From assembly GCA_031256975.1 (NCBI GenBank), contig JAIRPN010000006.1, forward strand, positions 1 to 56,184: a stretch of 56,184 nucleotides of DNA, written 5' to 3'. Shown in pieces: positions 8,971-17,310 of this stretch. The DNA is from Verrucomicrobiales bacterium. GTDB taxonomy: Bacteria > Verrucomicrobiota > Verrucomicrobiia > Methylacidiphilales > JAAUTS01. The notes under the pieces were generated by a model. That model was not told where the DNA came from. It saw only the letters and a list, made by a program, of their open reading frames with translations, and made no database searches. A program made the position numbers and the translations under genes. How positions within the stretch are numbered: position 1 is the stretch's first letter; every line of letters starts with the position of its first letter.

Positions 8971-9852
8971 TCAGTTTTGCCTGCTGAGCAGGTATTCCGC
9001 GATGGCCTGTAACGGCGCAGCTTTTGGCCCCATCGACTTGATGGTGTCCTTGGCGAGCTTGGTCAGGCGGGCTGCTTCGGCCTGCGCCTTGGCCATGCCG
9101 AGGATGGCGGGGTAGGTCGCCTTTTGCGCTTCCAAATCCTTGCCGGCGCTTTTGCCGAGCTGCTCGCTGGTCTGGGTGATATCGAGAATGTCATCGATGA
9201 CTTGGAATGCCAGTCCCAAGGATTGTCCGAACTTGGTCAAGGTCGCCAGTTGTTTGTCGCTGGCATTGGCGGACATGGCGCCAAGACGGATGGAGCTGGT
9301 GATGAGCGCCGCGGTTTTGTTTTCGTGGATGTAGCGAAGCTGTTTCGGGGTGACTTTCCTGCCTTCGCCCTCGAGATCGACCACTTGCCCGGCGATCATG
9401 CCCTGGTTGCCGGAACCGATGGCGAGTTCGTTGACGTAATGGGCGGCGTTATGGCGTTTGACGGGCTTGGTTTGCGCCGCCAGTTGGAAAGCGTAGGTCA
9501 GCAGGGCGTCGCCCGCCAGCACCGCGATGCCTTCGCCGAAGACCTTGTGCGAGGTGGGCATGCCGCGGCGCAAATCGTCGTCGTCCATGCAGGGAAGATC
9601 GTCGTGGATCAGGGAGTAGGTGTGGATGCATTCAACCGCGCAGGCGAGGGGCATGGCGTTAAGCGGCTTGCCTCCCACGGATTCCGCCGCCGCAAGGACC
9701 AGAATGGGGCGGAGTCGCTTACCACCGGCAAACAGGCTGTAGCGCATGGCTTTGTGCAGAGTGGCGGGTTGCAGGGTTGCCTTTGGCATGGCGAGATTGA
9801 GGGCTTTTTCGAATGCTTGTTGCCGTTGTTTCCAGTAAGTCTTGATATCCAC
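8971..9852 (-). CDS. ispA: Geranyl/farnesyl-type polyprenyl diphosphate synthase
   Basis: Condenses isopentenyl diphosphate with allylic diphosphates to give C10-C20 prenyl diphosphates. The first Asp-rich motif DDLPCMDDDDLRRG (about residues 78-91) and the second motif DDILD (about 224-228) bracket the Mg-diphosphate sites; FAGGKRLRP is the usual IPP-binding segment. At 293 residues it matches IspA-type farnesyl diphosphate synthases. It could equally make geranylgeranyl diphosphate; product length cannot be read safely. It is transcribed alone, convergent with lpxB and divergent from the gene at 9954. Confidence 0.92.
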   Translation of the reverse strand: MDIKTYWKQRQQAFEKALNLAMPKATLQPATLHKAMRYSLFAGGKRLRPILVLAAAESVGGKPLNAMPLACAVECIHTYSLIHDDLPCMDDDDLRRGMPTSHKVFGEGIAVLAGDALLTYAFQLAAQTKPVKRHNAAHYVNELAIGSGNQGMIAGQVVDLEGEGRKVTPKQLRYIHENKTAALITSSIRLGAMSANASDKQLATLTKFGQSLGLAFQVIDDILDITQTSEQLGKSAGKDLEAQKATYPAILGMAKAQAEAARLTKLAKDTIKSMGPKAAPLQAIAEYLLSRQN

Positions 9853-9953
9853 AGGGGTCGATTATTACCAGACTCGATACATCGGGCAAGTCGTTATTGC
9901 AGCAGGAGCTGCTTGTTTTTTATCGGTAAAATTGCGATGATGACTAGGTTGAC

Positions 9954-11312
9954 ATGAGACGCGGCGTTTCCAGGGGATTGACTTGCGGTCTGTTGTTGCT
10001 GGCGGGAGCGGCGCTAACAGTGAACGCACAGGAGTCAAGTGTGGCGGATTTGGCCAATCCGAAACTGGTGCGCGTGTTCACGGATAGCAGCGACGATTTC
10101 CCGATTAGTGTCCGCAGTCCTGATTCATTGGAAAACGCCACCATGCTGTCCCTGGCGGAGGATTCCTACCGGGTGTTTTTGTTGAGCATGGGAATCCAGT
10201 CGGTGAGCGGATTCTCCCTTCGCCTGACCTGGGACAGTACGCCATTGAAACCACCGTATGATTCCTTTGCCGCCTTCCCGCGCAAGGTGGAGCTTTTGCC
10301 GGACGGTTCGCGGGTATTTACCATCATGGCGCGCGGCCCGCTGGCTAATGGCAATGATGCCAAAAACCAGGAAGCCTTGCAGGAGGAACTCTATCGTTCA
10401 TGCATGGCCTGCTATTTGCAGGCTCTGGTTTGGTCGCGGAATGTAGTGGTCAAGGACGGAAGCTTGTCCGAACCTCCGTTTTGGTTGAGTGAGGGGCTGA
10501 CCCAGTTGATGATGAAATCCCGCCACGACACTTACGCCAAGATCGTGGCGAATTACCAGAAATTGCAGCGACTGCCCTCGCTGGAAAAAGTGCAGGAATG
10601 GTCCGGGTTTAGCGATGATTTTCTGGAGTCGCGCTGGCAACAGGCATTTGCTTATTGGCTGGTCAGGCTTGCCACCGCTGAAGCCGCTTCGAAACAGGCC
10701 TTGGTACTCTGGTTGAGCTCGGGCAATTACGCACAGGACCATTCTTTCCTCGACCCGAATCCGCAGAACGAAAGTTGGTGGGAGAGCAGTATCAGCACCC
10801 CGCTGCAATCATTCAAGTATTATGGCTGGGACAAAACCGTCGAGCTGCTGAACCAGCTCAAACAGATTGATGTGGTACTCAAGGCATCGAAACCCGGTGA
10901 AAGCGACCAGCCCAAGACCGTGACAATCCGCGACCTGCCCAGTCCGAAACTGCTCAAGTCGGTGGAGCCGGTGCATACACGCATTGACCAGTTGGGAGAT
11001 CTGCAACTCAAGGGGCATCCGGCCTGGTCGAAAATCATCGAGTTTTACCGTCTGTCCTTGCAGCTGTGGTTGAGCGATAACCAGGTGGAATATAAAAAAT
11101 GCATCGCCAATACCGAGAAACAGGAGACCGATGTGAACAAATACATGTCGATGGTCGGGGATTACATGGATTGGGTCACGGTGAATATGCCCGTCAACTT
11201 GAAAAGCGGCATGACTCGCAGTAATTCCAAGGCAGCCCAGGAAATCATCCATGAGGACGCCAATCTTAAATTGATTGCCCCCGCCGCTAATGGCGAGGGC
11301 AACAGGAATTAA
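9954..11312 (+). CDS. Secreted protein resembling an inactive peptidase-MA (gluzincin) domain
   Basis: A 452-residue exported protein not assigned to a named family. Residues 1-25 are a signal peptide (Arg-rich start, CGLLLLAGAALTV, cleavage near NAQ). Residues about 145-185 show the layout of the peptidase-MA helix pair: a helix where HExxH would lie (LYRSCMACYLQ, 146-156) followed by PPFWLSEGLTQ (175-184), the second helix that carries the third ligand in active enzymes. The zinc His residues are absent, so if the relation is right this is a pseudo-enzyme. The C-terminal third is helical and polar. It stands alone, divergent from ispA and convergent with infB. Function unknown. Confidence 0.75.
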   Translation: MRRGVSRGLTCGLLLLAGAALTVNAQESSVADLANPKLVRVFTDSSDDFPISVRSPDSLENATMLSLAEDSYRVFLLSMGIQSVSGFSLRLTWDSTPLKPPYDSFAAFPRKVELLPDGSRVFTIMARGPLANGNDAKNQEALQEELYRSCMACYLQALVWSRNVVVKDGSLSEPPFWLSEGLTQLMMKSRHDTYAKIVANYQKLQRLPSLEKVQEWSGFSDDFLESRWQQAFAYWLVRLATAEAASKQALVLWLSSGNYAQDHSFLDPNPQNESWWESSISTPLQSFKYYGWDKTVELLNQLKQIDVVLKASKPGESDQPKTVTIRDLPSPKLLKSVEPVHTRIDQLGDLQLKGHPAWSKIIEFYRLSLQLWLSDNQVEYKKCIANTEKQETDVNKYMSMVGDYMDWVTVNMPVNLKSGMTRSNSKAAQEIIHEDANLKLIAPAANGEGNRN

Positions 11313-11346
11313 AAACGACAAACCTTGCGGTTAGCGTCGGCTTTGA

Positions 11347-13413
11347 TCAAAGCGTTTGGGCGACTTTTTCCAGCACGTAACACTCGATGATGTCGCCTTC
11401 GAGGTAATCGTTGAAGTTACCAAGGCGGATACCGCATTCCATGCCGGCGCGAACTTCGCTGACGTCGTCCTGGAAGCGCTTGAGCGTCTGGATACCGCCG
11501 TCGTAAATGTGTTGGCCCTTGCGCACCACTCGGGCACGGCCTGTGCGGGAAATGCGTCCGGATTCCACCAAGCAGCCGGCAACCGGATACTTGCTGAGAT
11601 CGAACACCTTCTTGACCACCGCCTTGCCGGCGTGGCTTTCGCGGACTTCGGGATCGAGCAGGCCGGCCATGGCCTCCTTCACCTGGTCGATCAATTCGTA
11701 AATGATACTGAACAGCTTGATCTGCACTTCCTCGCGTTTGGCGGCGTTGGCTGCGGAGTTGTCGGTCTTGGTGCCGAAGCCGATGATGACGGCTTGCGAG
11801 GCCTTGGCCAGCAACACGTCGTTGACCGAAATCGGTCCGACGGCGGTGAAGACAAAATTGAGTTCCACCTTTTCGCTGGGGATTTTTCTGAGCGATTCGA
11901 CAATGGCTTCCAAGGAACCTTGCACGTCGGTTTTGAGGACGACGTTGAGGGTCTTCTTCTGGCCTTCCGCGATGCTGTCGAAAAGGTTTTCCAAGGTGAC
12001 TGCGCGGCTGGTGCCGAGTTTGGCCATGCGGTCGGCCTCGGTGCGTTCCTCGGCAACCTGGCGGGCTTCGCGTTCATTGCGCATCACGGTGAACTCTTCA
12101 CCGGGCGAGGGGCTGCCGTTGAACCCGAGCACGCGAACCGGAGTCGACGGACCGGCGGATTTGACGGTTTCGCCCTTGTCGTTGATGAGGGCTTTTACCT
12201 TGCCCCAGTAGGGGCCGCAAATGAAGGCGTCGCCGACGTGCAGGGTGCCGTGCTGCACGATAATGGTGGCATTCGGGCCGCGGCCGACGTCGATCTGGCT
12301 TTCGATCACCGCGCCTTTGGCGGACTGCTTCACATCGGTGCGCAGTTCGAGCATTTCGGCCTGCAGCAGGATGCTTTCCATCAGCTCGCTAATGCCGATG
12401 TTCTTGGTGGCCGAAACCGGACAGCAGATGGTGGTGCCGCCCCAGTCTTCCGGAGCGAGGCCTTTTTCCTGCAACTGTGCCTTGACGCGGTCGATATTGG
12501 CACCGGGCAGGTCGATCTTGTTGATCGCGACCATGATGGCGAAATGGTTCGGGTTGGCAGCCAAGGCGGCCTTGGCGTGGGAAATGGCCTCGAGGGTGGT
12601 CGGCATCAGGCCGTCATCAGCGGCAACCAGGATGATCGCGATGTCGGTGACGTTGGTACCGCGCGCACGCATGGCGGTGAACGCCTCGTGGCCGGGGGTG
12701 TCGAGGAAAGTGATCTTATGGCCCTTGTAATCGACCATGTACGCACCGATGTGCTGGGTAATGCCACCCGCCTCACCGGCGGCGACGCGGGTCTTGCGGA
12801 TTGCGTCAATCAGCGAGGTCTTGCCGTGGTTAACGTGGCCCATCACGGTTACCACCGGGGAGCGCAAAGGCAGGGTGGTGGCTTCTTCCTTGGGCAAATC
12901 CTCGATCACCGGCGGTTTCGGCGGAATCTCGATGACCTGCTCGACCTTGTGCACGCCGGCGCCTTTTTCACGGCGTTCCACTTCGAACTTGAAACCCTTG
13001 GCTTCGCAAATCTTGGTGGCGACGTCTTCTTCGATCTTTTGGTTCAGCGTGGCGAAGACGTTCATTTCCATCAATTGATGGACAACCTGGAACGGTTTGA
13101 GTCCGAGTTTTTCCGCCAATTCCTTGACAATGATCGGCGGCTTCATGGTGATCACCTTGGACTCGGGAGCGACCGGTTCCGGCGCAGGAGCGGCGACCGG
13201 GGCTTCAACGACAGCAGGAGCCGGTCCGGCTTCCTCCTTCTTGGCAATCTTTGGCTTGCTGACCTTGGCTGTGGTGGACTTTGACTTAACAGAAGCATCC
13301 GCAGCGGATTTTTTAACCGCGGCTTTTTTGGCCGGGGCTTTCGCTGCCGCAGTCTTTTTCGTTTTAGTTGTTTCTGCGGTATCGCCGGATTTTTTTGTTG
13401 AGTCGGAAGCCAT
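11347..13413 (-). CDS. infB: Translation initiation factor IF-2
   Basis: GTPase that brings initiator fMet-tRNA to the 30S subunit. The first 90 residues are a low-complexity Lys/Ala/Pro region, then an IF2N domain ([19 protein letters not shown]), then the G domain with G1 GHVNHGKT (192-199), G3 DTPGHEAF, G4 NKID and a G5-like SATKN, then beta-barrel domains and the C-terminal fMet-tRNA domain ending [15 protein letters not shown]. The G1 motif has Asn where the translational GTPase family nearly always has Asp (GHVDHGKT). At 688 residues it is a short IF-2. It lies 9 bases after nusA. The genes rbfA and truB that often follow are not here. Confidence 0.96.
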   Translation of the reverse strand: MASDSTKKSGDTAETTKTKKTAAAKAPAKKAAVKKSAADASVKSKSTTAKVSKPKIAKKEEAGPAPAVVEAPVAAPAPEPVAPESKVITMKPPIIVKELAEKLGLKPFQVVHQLMEMNVFATLNQKIEEDVATKICEAKGFKFEVERREKGAGVHKVEQVIEIPPKPPVIEDLPKEEATTLPLRSPVVTVMGHVNHGKTSLIDAIRKTRVAAGEAGGITQHIGAYMVDYKGHKITFLDTPGHEAFTAMRARGTNVTDIAIILVAADDGLMPTTLEAISHAKAALAANPNHFAIMVAINKIDLPGANIDRVKAQLQEKGLAPEDWGGTTICCPVSATKNIGISELMESILLQAEMLELRTDVKQSAKGAVIESQIDVGRGPNATIIVQHGTLHVGDAFICGPYWGKVKALINDKGETVKSAGPSTPVRVLGFNGSPSPGEEFTVMRNEREARQVAEERTEADRMAKLGTSRAVTLENLFDSIAEGQKKTLNVVLKTDVQGSLEAIVESLRKIPSEKVELNFVFTAVGPISVNDVLLAKASQAVIIGFGTKTDNSAANAAKREEVQIKLFSIIYELIDQVKEAMAGLLDPEVRESHAGKAVVKKVFDLSKYPVAGCLVESGRISRTGRARVVRKGQHIYDGGIQTLKRFQDDVSEVRAGMECGIRLGNFNDYLEGDIIECYVLEKVAQTL

Positions 13414-13422
13414 AAGCTAAAT

Positions 13423-14682
13423 TCAAGCAGTTGCTCCTCCCTTGGAGGCGCTGATCTTTTCCAAGATCGATTTGATTGTCTCTTCCGACAGGGCGGGAAT
13501 TGCTTCCTGGATGTCGGAAAGTTCGGTTTGTTCCAAAACTTCGGTATTGAGGAAACCCGCCTTGACCAGCAGGGAAGCGGTTTCGTTGTCGATGCCGAGC
13601 TGTTTCACCAATTTTTGCGAGGCCTCGGCGAACTTGTCTTCGAAAGTCTGGACTTGGTTTTCTTCCTTGTTGATGTCGATATCCCAGCCGGTCAGTTTGG
13701 CGGTGAGACGGGCGTTCTGGCCCCGGCGACCGATGGCGATGGAGAGGTTCTCCTCGTCGACTGACGCCTTGACGCGCCTGTTTTCCTTGTCGACTTCAAT
13801 GTGCTTGAGCTTGGCGGGCTTGAGAGCCTCAATGACCAGGTCGCGGATGTTCTCGGACCAGCGGAACAGGTCGATCTTCTCGTTGTTCAATTCACGGACA
13901 ATGTTTTTCACGCGCGCACCGCGCAGGCCGACACAGGCGCCCACGGGATCAATCTTTTCATCCTTGGACCAGACGGCGATCTTGGTGCGGTAGCCGGCTT
14001 CGCGGGCCAGGCCTTTGATTTCAACGGTGCCGTCATGCAATTCATTGACTTCCAGTTCGAACAAACGGCGCACGAAATTGGGGTGGCTGCGGGACAGGAC
14101 GATTTGCGGGCCGCGGGTGGTATTGTCGACGGACAAGACCAAGGCGCGGATACGTTCGCCGGGAGAATATTCCTCGGTGGGCACGCGTTCCTTGGAGGGC
14201 ATCACCGCCTCGAACTTGCCGAGGTCGACGATGACGTCGGAACGCTCGAAACGACGCACGGTACCGGTGATGATATCGCCGACGCGGTCCTTGAACTCGT
14301 CGAAAATCATGGTTTTCTCGATACTGCGGACATTCTGGTTCAAGGTCTGCTTGAACACTTGGGCGGCAATACGGCCGAGTTCGGCGGGAGGAATTTCAAT
14401 ATCCACCAGATCCCCCAGCTGGGCCATCGGGTTCTTGGCACGGGCCTTGATCAGCAGGATTTCCTCGTAGGGATGGGTGACTTTTTCCACCGCTTTCATG
14501 CTGGCATAGGCCTGGATACGGCCGGTTTTCGAGTCCATGTTGACCCGGATATCGCGGGAAATGCCGAAGCTTTTACGGGCCGCCGACACCAGAGCCTGCT
14601 CAATCGCCTTGATCATGACTTGGCGATTAATCCCTTTTTCCTTCTCCATGTATTCGAGAACAGCTAAAAATTCCTGGCTCAT
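13423..14682 (-). CDS. nusA: Transcription termination/antitermination factor NusA
   Basis: RNA-polymerase-bound factor controlling pausing, termination and antitermination. The 419 residues show the N-terminal polymerase-binding domain, an S1 domain (GDIITGTVRRFERSDVIVDLG), KH1 (DPVGACVGLRGARVKNIVREL), KH2 (SIAIGRRGQNARLTAKLTGWD) and one helix-hairpin-helix-like C-terminal unit (about residues 355-410). Escherichia coli NusA has two such acidic repeats; here only one is seen. AAGGA precedes the ATG by about 10 bases. It is first in an operon with infB; the usual rimP upstream is missing. No CGCTAAY motif occurs in this gene. A terminator and promoter upstream suggest regulated transcription. 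Confidence 0.96.
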   Translation of the reverse strand: MSQEFLAVLEYMEKEKGINRQVMIKAIEQALVSAARKSFGISRDIRVNMDSKTGRIQAYASMKAVEKVTHPYEEILLIKARAKNPMAQLGDLVDIEIPPAELGRIAAQVFKQTLNQNVRSIEKTMIFDEFKDRVGDIITGTVRRFERSDVIVDLGKFEAVMPSKERVPTEEYSPGERIRALVLSVDNTTRGPQIVLSRSHPNFVRRLFELEVNELHDGTVEIKGLAREAGYRTKIAVWSKDEKIDPVGACVGLRGARVKNIVRELNNEKIDLFRWSENIRDLVIEALKPAKLKHIEVDKENRRVKASVDEENLSIAIGRRGQNARLTAKLTGWDIDINKEENQVQTFEDKFAEASQKLVKQLGIDNETASLLVKAGFLNTEVLEQTELSDIQEAIPALSEETIKSILEKISASKGGATA

Positions 14683-14723
14683 GTCGTTTTCCTTTTAAAA
14701 AATTAATCCAACTTATTTACAGG

Positions 14724-14757
14724 AAAAAAAAAGTGGAAACCGATATGGATCCCACTT
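14724..14757 (-). terminator. Intrinsic terminator in the nusA leader
   Basis: Read on the minus strand, AAGTGG (14757-14752) pairs with CCACTT (14736-14731), extended inward by G-U, A-U and two C-G pairs around a small loop, followed by nine consecutive T residues (14732-14724 region). It lies about 40 bases before the nusA ATG and downstream of a candidate promoter. It may simply end trmL transcription or act as an attenuator for nusA-infB. Confidence 0.65.
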
Positions 14758-14789
14758 GATCTAATCCTGCTTTTTAAAACCGTCACTTT

Positions 14790-14817
14790 ACATTAGAGAA
14801 ATATGACAGAGGGTCAA
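14790..14817 (-). promoter_or_regulatory. Candidate promoter for nusA-infB
   Basis: On the minus strand TTGACC (14817-14812) and TAATGT (14795-14790) are separated by 16 bases, a fair sigma-70 match. The start of transcription would fall near 14783, before the hairpin at 14757-14731, giving a leader of about 100 bases for nusA. Confidence 0.45.
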
Positions 14818-14866
14818 CCCTTTAATGTGATTTTTATGGTTTTAAGGGAAAAAGGAAGCGTCCGGT

Positions 14867-15325
14867 TTAAGGGGTCAATTTGGCTTGCCGGATTGCCTCG
14901 TACAACACGATTCCGACACTGGTGGCGAGGTTCAGGCTGCGGGCTGCGGGGTTAGCCATCGGGATGGTCAGGCAACGCTCATGATGCGCCGCCAGCAGGC
15001 TTTCCGGCAGCCCTTTGGTTTCACGGCCAAAAATCAGGTAATCGCCATCCTGAAACTGGTTGTCCGTGTAGGCGGTTTTGGTCTTGGTGGTGAACAGGAA
15101 ATAACGGGCCTCGCCATTAGCGGCGAAAAAAGCCTCCAGATTCGGCCAGGTCTGCCAGTCGACCTGCTGCCAGTAGTCCATCCCGGCTCGCTTGAGTTGT
15201 TTCTCATCGAGGGAAAAGCCGAGCGGTTCGATCAGGTGCAGCTTGCTGTTGGTCGCCGCGCAAAGGCGTGCGATGTTCCCGGTGTTTGGCGGGATTTCGG
15301 GTTCGACCAGGACGACGTGGAACAT
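14867..15325 (-). CDS. trmL: tRNA (cytidine/uridine-34-2'-O)-methyltransferase TrmL
   Basis: SPOUT-class methyltransferase acting on the wobble base of certain leucine tRNAs. The 152 residues hold the three SPOUT motifs: EPEIPPNTGNIARLCAAT at the N-terminus, the FGRETKGLP motif in the middle, and the knot-forming end IPM..AARSLNLATSVGIVLYEA. Length is normal. It is the last gene of the coaX-trpA-ruvX-truA-trmL series, starting 2 bases after truA stops. Confidence 0.94.
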   Translation of the reverse strand: MFHVVLVEPEIPPNTGNIARLCAATNSKLHLIEPLGFSLDEKQLKRAGMDYWQQVDWQTWPNLEAFFAANGEARYFLFTTKTKTAYTDNQFQDGDYLIFGRETKGLPESLLAAHHERCLTIPMANPAARSLNLATSVGIVLYEAIRQAKLTP

Positions 15326-15327
15326 GG

Positions 15328-16089
15328 CTAGAATTTATCGGTGTAGAACACCTTGTTCAAATACAAACCGTGGGCGGGTGCGGTGTTTGGTGCCGCGCTG
15401 CGGCGTTTGGCGTCGAGAACTTGCTTGACCTCGGCGGGGGTCATGCGGCCAAGGCCGACTTTGACCAAGGCTCCGACCAGATTGCGTACCATGCGATAGA
15501 GAAAACCCTCGCCGCGAAAACGGATTTCAATGACATGCTTTTTGACGCTAACGGTGACATCGGTGATGCGACGCACGGTGGTTTCGCGTTCGTAACCGGG
15601 GTTGCTGGTGAACGAGGCGAAGTCGTGGGTGCCGACGAAATGTTGGGCTGCCTCCTTCATGGCGCTAATGGCGAGCGGGCGCGGCACATGGTAAGAACGG
15701 TTGATTTCGAACGGGTCCTGGAACGGATGGTTGTAAATCCGGTACAGGTATTCTTTCCCCTTGGCGGAGAAACGGGAGTGAAACTCGTCGTTAGCGTACT
15801 GCACTTTGACCACGCGGATTTGCGGCGGCAGGTAATAATTCAAGGCGGCCTGCAACGCGGCGATACTTTTGAATTTGGCCTCGGCCTTGAAGTTGGCGAC
15901 CTGGCCATTAGCGTGTACGCCGGAGTCGGTGCGACCAGAACCGTACAAGGTGATGGGCTTGCCCCAGCAACGTTCCAGCACCCGTTCCAAATGGCCTTGC
16001 ACGGTCTCGGGATTGACCTGCACCTGCCAGCCTTCGAATGGCGTGCCGTCGTATTGGATGACCAGCTTGTGATTACGGATTTTCATCAA
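15328..16089 (-). CDS. truA: tRNA pseudouridine(38-40) synthase TruA
   Basis: Isomerises uridines 38-40 of the tRNA anticodon arm. The catalytic Asp sits in GSGRTDSGVHANGQV (about residues 50-64), and the family segments YDGTPFEGWQ and GEGFLYRMVRNLVG are present. At 253 residues it matches the usual length. Its start overlaps the end of ruvX by 17 bases, and trmL follows 2 bases later, so two tRNA modification genes are co-transcribed. It contains five CGCTAAY-type motif copies, among the densest in the window; one encodes the Ala-Asn-Gly after the catalytic motif. Confidence 0.95.
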   Translation of the reverse strand: MMKIRNHKLVIQYDGTPFEGWQVQVNPETVQGHLERVLERCWGKPITLYGSGRTDSGVHANGQVANFKAEAKFKSIAALQAALNYYLPPQIRVVKVQYANDEFHSRFSAKGKEYLYRIYNHPFQDPFEINRSYHVPRPLAISAMKEAAQHFVGTHDFASFTSNPGYERETTVRRITDVTVSVKKHVIEIRFRGEGFLYRMVRNLVGALVKVGLGRMTPAEVKQVLDAKRRSAAPNTAPAHGLYLNKVFYTDKF

Positions 16090-16522
16090 GCGGGAAGTTA
16101 GTCATTAGCGTCCGGGAGTCCAGGTGTGATTGCAGCATCACGCAGGCCGAGTTGCTGTCGATCAGGGTCTTTTGCTGTCTGGCGTTCTTGCCCGCCTCAT
16201 GCAGGCGGCGAGAGGCTTCGACAGTGCTGAGTCGTTCGTCGATATTCTTGATTTCGATTTGCAATAATTCGCCGAGTTGCTTGGAAAAAGAGCGGGCCTT
16301 TTCCGCCGACGGGCCGTAGCTGCCGTCCATGTTGCGCGGCACGCCGATGATGAGCAGGGTCACGTTTTTTTCCGTGATTAGCGCCCGCAATTGCTCGGCG
16401 ATTTTTTTGACCGAGCCGTTGTTGGCGATGAAGGGCAGCGGGTTGGCCAGTGACAGGGTTTCGTCGCTAATGGCGACGCCGATCCGTTTGTCACCGTAAT
16501 CGAGGCAGAGGTAGCGGTTCAT
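16073..16522 (-). CDS. ruvX: RuvX/YqgF family pre-16S rRNA nuclease (Holliday-junction-resolvase fold)
   Basis: RNase H-like nuclease of 149 residues implicated in 16S rRNA 5' end maturation. The first acidic strand motif LCLDYGDKRIGVAISDE (residues about 5-21), the IIGVPRNMDGSYGP loop and IDERLSTVEA are typical. Its ATG overlaps the TGA-type end of trpA by 4 bases, and its own end overlaps truA by 17 bases, so translation in this operon is coupled. Confidence 0.92.
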   Translation of the reverse strand: MNRYLCLDYGDKRIGVAISDETLSLANPLPFIANNGSVKKIAEQLRALITEKNVTLLIIGVPRNMDGSYGPSAEKARSFSKQLGELLQIEIKNIDERLSTVEASRRLHEAGKNARQQKTLIDSNSACVMLQSHLDSRTLMTNFPLDENP

Positions 16523-17310
16523 GCGTTGTGGGTGGCCTGTACCAACGGTTCGACGAAGGTACGGATGGTCTCGCCGAGATTGGTGTCTTGTTGATGGTTG
16601 GCAATGTGGTTGACGATCGCGCTGCCGACGATCACGCCGTCGGCGACTTTGGCTATTAGCGCGGCATGTTCAGGTTTTGACACGCCAAAGCCGACGCAGA
16701 CCGGCAACTTGCTGCTGGCGCGAATTTGGGCAAGGTGCTCGCTAATGTCGGCGGCAACCTGGTCCTGCATGCCGGTGACGCCTGCGCGGGAGACATAATA
16801 AATAAAACCCGAAGCACTCGGGGCAATCTTTTGGATGCGTTCCTGCGGCGTGGTTGGCGCGATCAGCGTGATGCGTTTCAATTCGCTCTCCGGCCATTCG
16901 TGTTCGGCTTCCTCCGGTGGCAGGTCGAGAATCAGCGCTCCGTCTACTCCGGCGCTAACGGCGAGCTTGGTGAACTGTTCCATGCCCAGATGGAAAATCG
17001 GATTGTAATAGGTGAACAGCACCAGCGGAATCTGGCTTTTTTCGCGGATCTTTTTCACCGTGTCAAAAATCGCGGTTAGCGTCGTCCCGGATGCCAGGGC
17101 GCGTTGCGCGGCGAGTTGATTGACCACGCCGTCGGCCAACGGATCGGAGAAAGGGACACCCAGTTCAACCAAGTCCGCGCCGACGTGTTCAAGGCCGAGG
17201 ACGATGTCGACGGTGCGATCAAGATTCGGATCGCCCGCGGTGATATAGGCAACGAAAGCTTTGCGTTTTTTTGCGGTTAGCGTCTGGAACAATGCGTCAA
17301 TGCGATTCAT
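16519..17310 (-). CDS. trpA: Tryptophan synthase alpha subunit
   Basis: Cleaves indole-3-glycerol phosphate to indole and glyceraldehyde-3-phosphate, the indole passing to TrpB. TIM barrel of 263 residues with the catalytic Glu in LVELGVPFSDPLADG and the catalytic Asp in the same loop, then VLFTYYNPIFHLG, the GALILDLPPEEA segment and the phosphate-binding VGFGVSKPEH and DGVIVGSAIV. It overlaps coaX by 14 bases and ruvX by 4 bases. There is no trpB or other trp gene in the window, which is unusual because trpA normally follows trpB. It holds five CGCTAAY-type motifs. Confidence 0.95.
   Translation of the reverse strand: MNRIDALFQTLTAKKRKAFVAYITAGDPNLDRTVDIVLGLEHVGADLVELGVPFSDPLADGVVNQLAAQRALASGTTLTAIFDTVKKIREKSQIPLVLFTYYNPIFHLGMEQFTKLAVSAGVDGALILDLPPEEAEHEWPESELKRITLIAPTTPQERIQKIAPSASGFIYYVSRAGVTGMQDQVAADISEHLAQIRASSKLPVCVGFGVSKPEHAALIAKVADGVIVGSAIVNHIANHQQDTNLGETIRTFVEPLVQATHNA

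Noticed and set aside
9899..9921. GCAGC-AGGA-GCTGC hairpin followed by a T-rich tract before the gene at 9954
   Set aside because: The stem is only five base pairs, and it points along the plus strand where no plus-strand gene precedes it closely; probably chance.
11356..13284. A 642-codon open frame on the plus strand opposite infB
   Set aside because: It mirrors infB codon for codon in composition and its product is a low-complexity His/Gly/Asp-rich chain with no family resemblance; infB on the other strand is certain. The same applies to long frames opposite nusA, truA, tig, clpX and ispA.
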